In this document: positions 1-5,111 of the stretch, in pieces
How positions within the stretch are numbered: position 1 is the first letter of the stretch
How the letters are laid out: every line of letters begins with the position of its first letter
The notes under the pieces: generated by a model
The model's database searches: none
The model's input: only the letters and a program-made list of their open reading frames with translations
Told to the model about the DNA's origin: nothing
Translations under genes and position numbers: made by a program
DNA from: Roseburia sp.
GTDB lineage: Bacteria; Bacillota; Clostridia; Lachnospirales; Lachnospiraceae
Assembly: GCA_017626625.1 (NCBI GenBank)
Contig: JAGAIK010000241.1
Span: 1-5,336, forward strand
Length of the DNA: 5,336 nucleotides
Reading direction: 5' to 3'

Positions 1-316
1 CGCCGTCACGGCAGATGGGAAGATATAACTGGGAAATCTGGTAGTTCTGCGGGTTATCCGGGTAAAAATAATTTTTCCGGTCAAATTTGCAGTACTGGGT
101 AATCTTGCAGTTGGTGGCAAGACCTACCGCCATAGCATATTCCACCACCTGTTTGTTTAACACCGGAAGAGAACCCGGCAGTCCGGTACAGACCGGACAG
201 GTGTGGGTGTTAGGCGCTCCGCCAAAAGCAGTGGAACAGCCGCAGAAAATCTTTGTTTTGGTTGCTAATTCAACATGGACCTCAAGTCCGATGACTGTTT
301 CGTATGTTTTACTCAT
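1..316 (-). CDS. gatB: GatB, Asp/Glu-tRNA amidotransferase subunit B (5' part, cut by window edge)
   Basis: GatB binds the misacylated tRNA (Asp-tRNA-Asn or Glu-tRNA-Gln) and activates the side-chain carboxylate with ATP, so that ammonia from GatA can amidate it in the cytoplasmic GatCAB complex. Only the first 105 codons are here; the frame is open to the window edge, and a full GatB is usually about 475 residues. The N-terminus [17 protein letters not shown] is the family signature. Cysteines C25, C27, C40 and C43 (CGC and CPVC pairs) match the zinc-binding knuckle of the GatB cradle domain. The [12 protein letters not shown] stretch near residues 85-96 is the conserved active-site segment. 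The ATG at 316-314 follows GGAGGA at 326-321 with 5-base spacing, so the start is firm. It lies 166 bases downstream of gatA, an unusually long and structured gap for a gene pair of one enzyme. Confidence 0.97.
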   Translation of the reverse strand, partial: MSKTYETVIGLEVHVELATKTKIFCGCSTAFGGAPNTHTCPVCTGLPGSLPVLNKQVVEYAMAVGLATNCKITQYCKFDRKNYFYPDNPQNYQISQLYLPICRDG

Positions 317-327
317 AATTTCCTCCA

Positions 328-379
328 TGCGCACACGCCTTTCGTGCATCTCAAGTTTGGGCGTGTGCGCACAAACTTG
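328..379 (-). repeat. Two interlocking inverted repeats just upstream of the gatB ribosome binding site
   Basis: Two perfect stems interlock. Arms 352-359 and 372-379 (CAAGTTTG/CAAACTTG, 8 bp) enclose bases 360-371, and exactly those 12 bases are complementary to 328-339 (GGCGTGTGCGCA with TGCGCACACGCC, read on the minus strand). In RNA the stems would either exclude each other or form a partial H-type pseudoknot; forming both in full is doubtful because no free loop base is left to span the 12-bp helix. The promoter-distal arm ends one base before the GGAGGA of gatB, so pairing could affect access to that site. Neither stem is followed by a U-tract, so this is not an intrinsic terminator. 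The complementarity is seen directly; the regulatory role is inferred. It could equally be an inserted extragenic palindrome. Confidence 0.7.
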
Positions 380-380
380 G

Positions 381-413
381 GGTTGAAAAATTTCGATATA
401 TGATTTTTCAACC
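381..413 (-). repeat. Perfect 11-bp inverted repeat in the gatA-gatB gap
   Basis: Arms GGTTGAAAAAT (381-391) and ATTTTTCAACC (403-413) are perfectly complementary around an 11-base loop. It sits between the two other stem systems of the gap. On the minus strand the hairpin is followed by CCCCAAG rather than a U-tract, so it does not look like an intrinsic terminator and should not uncouple gatB from gatA by that route. Confidence 0.65.
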
Positions 414-424
414 TTTACCTCTTG

Positions 425-471
425 CCCGCACTATAGTGATATGCGGCAGATTTGCGCGGGTACAAACCTGC
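425..471 (-). repeat. Hairpin with possible loop-downstream pairing, just after gatA
   Basis: On the minus strand, GCAGGTTT (471-464) pairs with AAATCTGC (453-446), 8 bp including one G-U. Within its 10-base loop (463-454), CCCGCGC can pair with GTGCGGG at 431-425, seven pairs including one G-U. The same gap also has a 10-base palindrome CACTATAGTG (429-438). This hairpin-plus-loop-pairing layout resembles the element at 328-379, so the gap may be a folded RNA. The pairings were found by eye, without an energy calculation. Confidence 0.45.
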
Positions 472-482
472 ACTTTGAAATT

Positions 483-1946
483 TTATTCACCTGCCAGCGG
501 GCTGTGTTCGTACTCTCTCGTCTGTTCAAAGGCATATGCCGCACGGATAATATTTTTCTCTTTGAAACAGTCCCCAATCAGTTGCAAACCGATGGGCAGT
601 CCGTTCTTATCTTTTCCGCAGGGTAAGGAAATTCCCGGCAGTCCTGCCAGATTGACGGAAATGGTATAAATATCTCCAAGATACATTTTAATGGGGTCGC
701 TTAGGGACTCTCCTAATTTTGGTGCGGTGGTGGGCGCTGCCGGACCTAAAATCACGTCATATTTTGCAAAGGCTTTGTCAAACGCCTGTTTAATCAATGC
801 CTTGGTGCGAAGCGCTTTCAAATAGTATGCGTCATAATAGCCGCTGCTTAAAACGAAGGAACCCAACATGATACGGCGCTTTGCCTCGGCTCCAAATCCT
901 TCAGAACGGGATTTTTTGTACATGTTGTGAAGTCCGTCATATTCTTTGGTGCGGTATCCGTATTTCACACCATCAAACCGTGCCAGGTTTGAACTTGCCT
1001 CGGCACAGGCGATAACATAGTAGGCAGGAATTGCATATTCCACCAGACTTAAATCAAACTCTTCCACGATGGCTCCCTTTGCCTCTAAGGCTTTGGCTGC
1101 GGAAAGCACCGCCTCCTTTACCTCCGGGTCTAAGCCCTCTCCAAAGTAGTCTCTTGGAATGCCGATTTTCATTCCTTTTACATCATCCACAAGCGCCTCG
1201 GTAAAGGCATAGTCCTCTCTTTGGACGGAGGTGGAATCCTTTTTATCATAGGAAGAAATCGCCTCTAAAATCGTGGCACAGTCTGTCACATCCTTTGCCA
1301 CCGGACCTATCTGGTCTAAGGAAGAACCGTAAGCAATCAGTCCGTAACGGGAAACGGTTCCGTAAGTAGGCTTAATTCCGGTCACACCGCAGAAAGAGCT
1401 GGGCTGGCGGATAGAGCCTCCGGTATCGGAACCAAGGGCAAAGCTGCATTCCTCCGCTGCCACCGCCGCGCAGGAGCCGCCGGAAGAACCGCCAGGCACA
1501 TGCTCTGTATTCCACGGATTTTTCGTCTCTCCGAAAGCGGAGGTCTCCGTGGTACTTCCCATGGCAAATTCGTCCATGTTGGTCTTTCCTAATACCACCG
1601 CCCCTGCTTTCTCTAAATTTACCACTGCCTCCGCCGTGTAGGTGGGTACAAAGTTATACAGAATTTTTGAGGAACAGGTGGTAAGCATATCCTTCGTACA
1701 CATATTGTCCTTAATCGCCACCGGAACTCCGGCAAGGGGACCGTCTAATTTGCCCTCGTCAATGAGCTGCTGCACTTCCTTCGCCCGCTTCATGGCACCC
1801 TCTCGGTCCACCGTCACAAAGCTGTGCACCGCTTCTTCTTTTTTCTCAATGGCATCTAAGGCGGCACTCACCGCCTCTTCCACCGTGACTTCTTTTGCTT
1901 TTATTTTCCTGCCGAGTTCTACGGCAGTTAAACTCATTAAATTCAT
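483..1946 (-). CDS. gatA: GatA, Asp/Glu-tRNA amidotransferase subunit A
   Basis: GatA is the glutaminase of GatCAB. It hydrolyses glutamine (or asparagine) and sends the ammonia through a channel to the GatB site. The protein is an amidase-signature family member of normal length, 487 residues. With the start chosen here, the Ser-cisSer-Lys triad falls at K79 (in VAIKDN), S154 (in GGSSGGS) and S178 (in DTGGSIRQP), the numbering known for well-studied GatA proteins. The Gly/Ser-rich amidase signature spans about residues 150-200, and LAGLPGISLP near 434-443 is typical of the C-terminal part. Two in-frame ATGs compete, at 1952 and 1946. AAAGGA at 1959-1954 is one base from the first and seven from the second, so 1946 is preferred; starting at 1952 would add MT. 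It follows GNAT::gatC after a palindrome-filled gap of about 110 bases. Confidence 0.97.
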   Translation of the reverse strand: MNLMSLTAVELGRKIKAKEVTVEEAVSAALDAIEKKEEAVHSFVTVDREGAMKRAKEVQQLIDEGKLDGPLAGVPVAIKDNMCTKDMLTTCSSKILYNFVPTYTAEAVVNLEKAGAVVLGKTNMDEFAMGSTTETSAFGETKNPWNTEHVPGGSSGGSCAAVAAEECSFALGSDTGGSIRQPSSFCGVTGIKPTYGTVSRYGLIAYGSSLDQIGPVAKDVTDCATILEAISSYDKKDSTSVQREDYAFTEALVDDVKGMKIGIPRDYFGEGLDPEVKEAVLSAAKALEAKGAIVEEFDLSLVEYAIPAYYVIACAEASSNLARFDGVKYGYRTKEYDGLHNMYKKSRSEGFGAEAKRRIMLGSFVLSSGYYDAYYLKALRTKALIKQAFDKAFAKYDVILGPAAPTTAPKLGESLSDPIKMYLGDIYTISVNLAGLPGISLPCGKDKNGLPIGLQLIGDCFKEKNIIRAAYAFEQTREYEHSPLAGE

Positions 1947-1953
1947 GGTCATT

Positions 1954-1959
1954 TCCTTT
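1954..1959 (-). promoter_or_regulatory. Ribosome binding site that decides the gatA start
   Basis: AAAGGA on the minus strand lies 7 bases before the ATG at 1946-1944 but only 1 base before the ATG at 1952-1950. A single-base spacer would not work well with a Shine-Dalgarno site, so the second ATG is favoured. This is spacing evidence only. Confidence 0.6.
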
Positions 1960-1964
1960 CTGTT

Positions 1965-2002
1965 TCACGAGAAGAATGCTGTTTTTGCATTCTTCGGCGT
2001 GA
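1965..2002. repeat. Hairpin in the gatC-gatA gap (AAGAATGC palindrome)
   Basis: Arms GAAGAATGC (1971-1979) and GCATTCTTC (1987-1995) are perfectly complementary around a 7-base loop. The stem continues outward, after a small internal bulge, through TCACG (1965-1969) and CGTGA (1998-2002). The core AAGAATGC...GCATTCTT with an A/T-rich 7-base loop recurs upstream of aspS at 5015-5039. No U-tract follows on the minus strand. It is best read as one half of an extragenic palindromic repeat unit. Confidence 0.7.
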
Positions 2003-2060
2003 GATATAGAATTTCTTTGCGAAACAGCCATTGCTGTGAGCATTAGAAATTCTTCTCACG
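1998..2060. repeat. Long inverted repeat overlapping the end of gatC
   Basis: CGTGAGA plus AGAATTTCT (1998-2004 and 2008-2016, with a 3-base bulge) is complementary to AGAAATTCT plus TCTCACG (2045-2053 and 2054-2060), making a 16-bp arm. The loop holds a smaller stem, ACAGC (2024-2028) with GCTGT (2033-2037). The outer arm includes the gatC stop codon (2056-2058). CGTGA at 1998-2002 is also an arm of the neighbouring hairpin, so the two folds compete. Together they look like a bipartite intergenic repeat that sets the spacing between gatC and gatA. Confidence 0.65.
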
Positions 2061-2955
2061 CTATGGTCTTTGGTACTTTAAATCCGCCGTCCTTCATTGC
2101 CGGTGCATTTGCAAGAGTTTCTTTGCTGCCGTCTCCATTCACCACCACATCTTCACGGAACACATTGTGAACCGGGAATACATGGGACATGGGTTCCACT
2201 CCCGTGGTGTCAAGCTCGTTTAATTTATCAATATAATCTAACATTTCGCCCATATCTTTTTTGGCGCTTTCTTTTTCCTCGTCGCTTAACTCTAATTTTG
2301 CAAGGATACCGACATATTCAATGGTTTCATCGGAAATAATATTCTTCTCTCCTGCCTTCTTCTCCATTTTCGGAGCCACGTAAACCTCTTCCTCTTCTTC
2401 CCCCACCACAGCGTCCTCAATGACCAGTCCGTAGTATGCACAGTCGCAGATACCGGAGTTGTTCCAGTCTGCCTGCAAATGAGTTCCTTCATATTTTAAA
2501 CCGCATTTTTCCATGACTTTTCCGGAATAGGGATTTCTGGGGTCATGCCTTGCCTCAATTCTTCTTGCCCCCACTTCCTTCGTCAGATAGTCAATGACTG
2601 CCGCCAAAGCCTCGGAGGTAATTCCCTGGTGCCAGTATGCTTCGCTGATACAGTAGCCGATGTGCATGGAGCCGACTTTTTCGTTGATACTTACCACCCC
2701 CATACTGCCGATGGCTTCGCCGATTTCCTTTAATTCAATGCACCATTCATATTTCTCCGGCTTTTTATATTCTGCTATCCAGTCCTTTAAAACGGATTTC
2801 GTTTCTTCCACACTCTCATGGGTGGGCCAGGTCAGATATTTCGTTACTTCCGGGTCAGATGCCCAGTTGCGGTACATGGGTTCCGCGTCATTCAATGTAA
2901 ACGGTCTTAAAATCAGACGCTTTGTCTCGATTGTTTTTGTTCCCAAATGTTTCAC
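2056..2955 (-). CDS. gatC: GNAT acetyltransferase fused to GatC (Asp/Glu-tRNA amidotransferase subunit C)
   Basis: This is one 299-residue frame holding two domains. Residues about 6-182 are a GNAT acetyltransferase of the RimJ/RimL type: TKRLILRPF opens the fold, and [19 protein letters not shown] near 99-117 contains the acyl-CoA-binding QGITSEA turn, followed by the family's [17 protein letters not shown] stretch (141-157). A linker at about 184-205 has a run of glutamates then lysines. Residues about 206-299 are a complete GatC of normal size (about 95 residues): [34 protein letters not shown] and GFKVPK. GatC stabilises the GatA-GatB interface. The start is GTG at 2955-2953, six bases after GAGGG; the gene begins 14 bases after the NUDIX stop. 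The acetyltransferase substrate is unknown. The GatC part is certain; the GNAT part is very likely an active-type fold, but catalysis is untested. Confidence 0.93.
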   Translation of the reverse strand: MKHLGTKTIETKRLILRPFTLNDAEPMYRNWASDPEVTKYLTWPTHESVEETKSVLKDWIAEYKKPEKYEWCIELKEIGEAIGSMGVVSINEKVGSMHIGYCISEAYWHQGITSEALAAVIDYLTKEVGARRIEARHDPRNPYSGKVMEKCGLKYEGTHLQADWNNSGICDCAYYGLVIEDAVVGEEEEEVYVAPKMEKKAGEKNIISDETIEYVGILAKLELSDEEKESAKKDMGEMLDYIDKLNELDTTGVEPMSHVFPVHNVFREDVVVNGDGSKETLANAPAMKDGGFKVPKTIA

Positions 2956-2969
2956 TTTTTTCCCTCATT

Positions 2970-3524
2970 TCACTTTAATTTTGCATTTAATTTCCGGTAA
3001 ATCCGCTCTGCCATCCACGGTTCACTGACGGTTTTTATTGCTTCCTCAAGGGGAAACCACCGCACTCCGCTGTTCTCATCCGGCTTCACCCGCAGCACTT
3101 CCTCCTCGTCCGCCTCCAATAAATAGGTGACGTTCAAATGCAGGTGGGAGGAAACATAGGCTCCCCGCTTTTCGTGTCCGTCCACCGTCAGTACCTCCAG
3201 AGAATAGATGTTGTCACCGATTTCCCGGATATCCTGTACCCCGGTTTCCTCCATCGCCTCCCGCTTTGCCACGGAAAGCAAATCCTCGTCTCCGTCTGCG
3301 TGTCCTCCGGTCCATGCCCAGGAATGATAAATGTTATGATAAATCAAAAGTACCTTGTCATGTTTTTTATTTAAAAGCCAGGAAGATGCGGTAAAGTGCG
3401 CTGTCCGGTTTTCTCTGGTAAATATGTCAGGGCAGGTCTTTAGTAAATAAAGCATTAACTCTTTATCCTTTTCTTCCTGTTCATTGCAGGGCACGTAACT
3501 TTCAAGCTGTTGTTGTAAATTCAT
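2970..3524 (-). CDS. NUDIX hydrolase, substrate unknown
   Basis: NUDIX enzymes cleave nucleoside diphosphates linked to another moiety, using metal bound by the Nudix helix. The 184-residue protein has a complete Nudix box G-x5-E-x7-RE-x2-EE-x-G at G74, E80, R88-E89, E92-E93, G95-V96, with nothing missing. It is preceded by WLLNKKHDKVLLIYH, the usual first strands of the fold. The N-terminal ~40 residues are extra and Gln/Glu/Lys-rich. There is no signal peptide or membrane segment, so it is cytoplasmic. ATG at 3524-3522 follows AGGAG with 6-base spacing. It sits 73 bases after aspS and 14 bases before GNAT::gatC, so it should be co-transcribed under the T-box. A role in cleaning up nucleotide by-products of aminoacylation is conceivable but unsupported. 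The sequence does not reveal the substrate. Confidence 0.9.
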   Translation of the reverse strand: MNLQQQLESYVPCNEQEEKDKELMLYLLKTCPDIFTRENRTAHFTASSWLLNKKHDKVLLIYHNIYHSWAWTGGHADGDEDLLSVAKREAMEETGVQDIREIGDNIYSLEVLTVDGHEKRGAYVSSHLHLNVTYLLEADEEEVLRVKPDENSGVRWFPLEEAIKTVSEPWMAERIYRKLNAKLK

Positions 3525-3536
3525 TTGTTTCTCCTG

Positions 3537-3623
3537 TTTACGGTTCTAAGCGGCTTATAATCACAACGTGATTTAAGCCTATTCCGGTTTTGGCTCTTTA
3601 CGGTTCTAAACGGCTTAAATCAC
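3537..3623. repeat. Duplicated aspS 3' end with an inverted third copy
   Basis: Bases 3597-3623, the last codons and stop of aspS, recur as a direct copy at 3537-3564 with one substitution (3550 versus 3610) and one inserted base (3558), offset by 60 bases. A 12-base inverted copy (3568-3579) exactly matches the complement of 3612-3623, and with 3552-3564 it forms a 12-bp hairpin with one bulged base and a 3-base loop. The reading frame is open from the aspS stop (3600-3598) to a second TAA (3540-3538) and ends with the same SRLEP residues. The hairpin is not followed by a U-tract, so it is not a terminator. This looks like a local duplication event. Confidence 0.7.
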
Positions 3624-4929
3624 GTGGGAACAGTGTTGTTTCTCTCACGTTGTCCTCGCCGATTAATTTCATGGTGAGACGCTCTAAGCCGATGCCAAGT
3701 CCGCCGTGGGGCGGCATTCCGTGTTTGAATACTGCAAGGTACTGCTCCATTCCCTCGGATTCCATCCCCCGTTTTTCGATTTTATCCATCAACATCTGAT
3801 AATCGTGGATACGCTGTCCTCCGGTGGTGATTTCAAGCCCCTGGTACAGTAAGTCAAAGCTTAAGGTGTATGTCGGGTCCGCCGGGTCATCCATGGCGTA
3901 GAAAGGACGTTTCTTGGAAGGATAATGAGTAACAAATACGAAATCCGCATCGCACTCTTCCTTAAAATACTGTCCGATTAATGCCTCTTCCTCCGGCTCT
4001 AAATCGTAGGGGTTTCTTATCTGTCTGTTATATTTCTCAGAAACCTTTTTCTTCGCCTCGTCAAATCGGACGGTTGGTATTTTATCCACCTTCGGCAGGG
4101 TCACATTCAGAATGTTTAATTCCTTCTCATAGTCCTTTTTCAGCAGCGCAATCATGTACTGCAAAAATCCGGTTTCCATTGCCATGATATCTTCAAAACC
4201 ATCAATGTAGCCCATCTCGAAATCAAGGCTGGTATATTCGTTCAAATGGCGTTTTGTATTGTGCTTCTCGGCACGGAACACAGGCGCTGTCTCAAATACC
4301 CGGTCAAAGACACCTACCATCATCTGTTTGTAAAACTGAGGGCTCTGCTGCAATACCGCCGGTCTGTGGAAATACTCTAAACGGAACAGGTTTGCTCCGC
4401 CCTCGGCGCTTTTAGCTCCCACCTTGGGGGTGTGGATTTCCGTGAAGCCCTGGCTATATAAGAAATCGCGGAAGCCTCTGACAACGCCCTCCTGTATTCT
4501 GAATTTTGCACGCTCTCTGATATTTCTTAAGGCGATGGCACGGTTATTTAAGTTAGCCTCTAAAGAGGTGTTTAATTTCCATTTGGAAATCGCAAGGGGC
4601 ATGGGAGCTGCCGGCTCTGATAACACTTTGATGGTGTCGAGACGGATTTCAAATCCGTTCGGTGCACGGTTTTCTGCTTTGACGATACCTTCCACTTCGA
4701 TGGTGGATGCTTCTTTTAAATCTTTTAGGTCAAATTTTGTTTTTCCCTCTTCAAATACACACTGAAGAAGCCCCTCTCTTTTACGCAGTACCACAAATGC
4801 CACCTCGCCCATATCACGGATGGTATGAACGGCTCCGTTGACCTTTACGGTTTTTCCCTCGTAGCTGCCGGATAACAACTGGCTGATTTCTAATGTGTCC
4901 TTTTCTTTTACGCCTGTGATAAATTCCAT
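3598..4929 (-). CDS. aspS: Aspartyl-tRNA synthetase, archaeal type, probably non-discriminating (Asp/Asn)
   Basis: This class II synthetase charges Asp onto tRNA-Asp and, if non-discriminating, onto tRNA-Asn to feed GatCAB. The 443 residues match the short archaeal-type AspRS (about 430-440), without the GAD insertion of the ~590-residue bacterial form. An N-terminal OB-fold anticodon-binding domain covers about 15-105. Catalytic motifs are motif 1 around P168, motif 2 at about 214-241 with R219, and motif 3 at 409-424 with GIGLER. In the OB fold the conserved Trp of discriminating enzymes is A33 here (GAVHTIRD), and the loop position that is Lys in discriminating enzymes is P90 (RAPNGFEI). 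A Pro at this site is reported for non-discriminating AspRS. ATG 4929-4927 follows AAGGAG with 7-base spacing. It is the first gene after the T-box terminator. Confidence 0.96.
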   Translation of the reverse strand: MEFITGVKEKDTLEISQLLSGSYEGKTVKVNGAVHTIRDMGEVAFVVLRKREGLLQCVFEEGKTKFDLKDLKEASTIEVEGIVKAENRAPNGFEIRLDTIKVLSEPAAPMPLAISKWKLNTSLEANLNNRAIALRNIRERAKFRIQEGVVRGFRDFLYSQGFTEIHTPKVGAKSAEGGANLFRLEYFHRPAVLQQSPQFYKQMMVGVFDRVFETAPVFRAEKHNTKRHLNEYTSLDFEMGYIDGFEDIMAMETGFLQYMIALLKKDYEKELNILNVTLPKVDKIPTVRFDEAKKKVSEKYNRQIRNPYDLEPEEEALIGQYFKEECDADFVFVTHYPSKKRPFYAMDDPADPTYTLSFDLLYQGLEITTGGQRIHDYQMLMDKIEKRGMESEGMEQYLAVFKHGMPPHGGLGIGLERLTMKLIGEDNVRETTLFPRDLSRLEP

Positions 4930-4983
4930 GTTTGTACTCCTTTTCTTATCCTGATGGATTCCTTTTGGTGCGGGGCGACATCA

Positions 4984-5041
4984 AATCGTACCGACCATTG
5001 GCTCGGTACGATTGCAAGAATGCAAAATCGGCATTCTTGCA
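4984..5041. repeat. Two back-to-back perfect hairpins between the T-box terminator and aspS
   Basis: Hairpin one has arms AATCGTACCGA (4984-4994) and TCGGTACGATT (5003-5013) with loop CCATTGGC. Hairpin two has arms TGCAAGAATGC (5013-5023) and GCATTCTTGCA (5031-5041) with loop AAAATCG. Both stems are perfect, 11 bp, and share base 5013. They lie downstream of the T-box terminator, in transcript that is made only after readthrough. Neither has a U-tract on the minus strand. The second shares its AAGAATGC/GCATTCTT core with the gatC-gatA hairpin, and the first shares a CAATGG loop motif with the neighbour there, so both gaps may carry one repeat family. Confidence 0.7.
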
Positions 5042-5070
5042 TTTTAACCTCTGTTTTGCTGTCGGAACTG

Positions 5071-5111
5071 ACAAACAAAAAGCCCCGGAAAAGCTTTCGC
5101 TTTTCCGGGGC
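5071..5111 (-). terminator. Intrinsic terminator of the T-box leader
   Basis: On the minus strand GCCCCGGAAAAGC (arm at 5099-5111 on the plus strand as its complement) pairs perfectly with GCTTTTCCGGGGC over 13 bp around a GAAA tetraloop (5095-5098). It is followed at once by TTTTTGTTTGT (5081-5071). This is the regulated terminator of the T-box: without uncharged tRNA it forms and stops transcription about 140 bases before aspS. Confidence 0.95.

Noticed and set aside
87..386. Plus-strand 99-codon frame opposite gatB
   Set aside because: The minus strand here encodes an unmistakable GatB N-terminus with ribosome site; the plus-strand frame is its shadow and runs into the structured gap.
381..413. 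Hairpin as an intrinsic terminator between gatA and gatB
   Set aside because: The minus-strand transcript continues with CCCCAAG rather than a U-tract, and the stem is A/U-rich.
1642..2046. Plus-strand open frame of 134 codons, and other plus-strand frames
   Set aside because: They lie opposite well-recognised minus-strand genes, match no family I know, have no convincing ribosome site, and their residue make-up looks like antisense translation.
2056..2955. GNAT::gatC fusion as a sequencing frameshift that removed a stop
   Set aside because: Both domains and the linker are in one continuous frame and no stop or good start is out of place at the junction. An error cannot be excluded without reads, but nothing in the sequence suggests one.
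3552..3579. Hairpin as a terminator after aspS
   Set aside because: No U-tract follows on the minus strand; the sequence after it is the duplicated aspS end and then the NUDIX ribosome site.
3598..4929. AspRS as truncated because it is shorter than the ~590-residue bacterial enzyme
   Set aside because: All three class II motifs and the C-terminal FPRD...RLEP end are present; the length is normal for the archaeal-type enzyme without the GAD domain.
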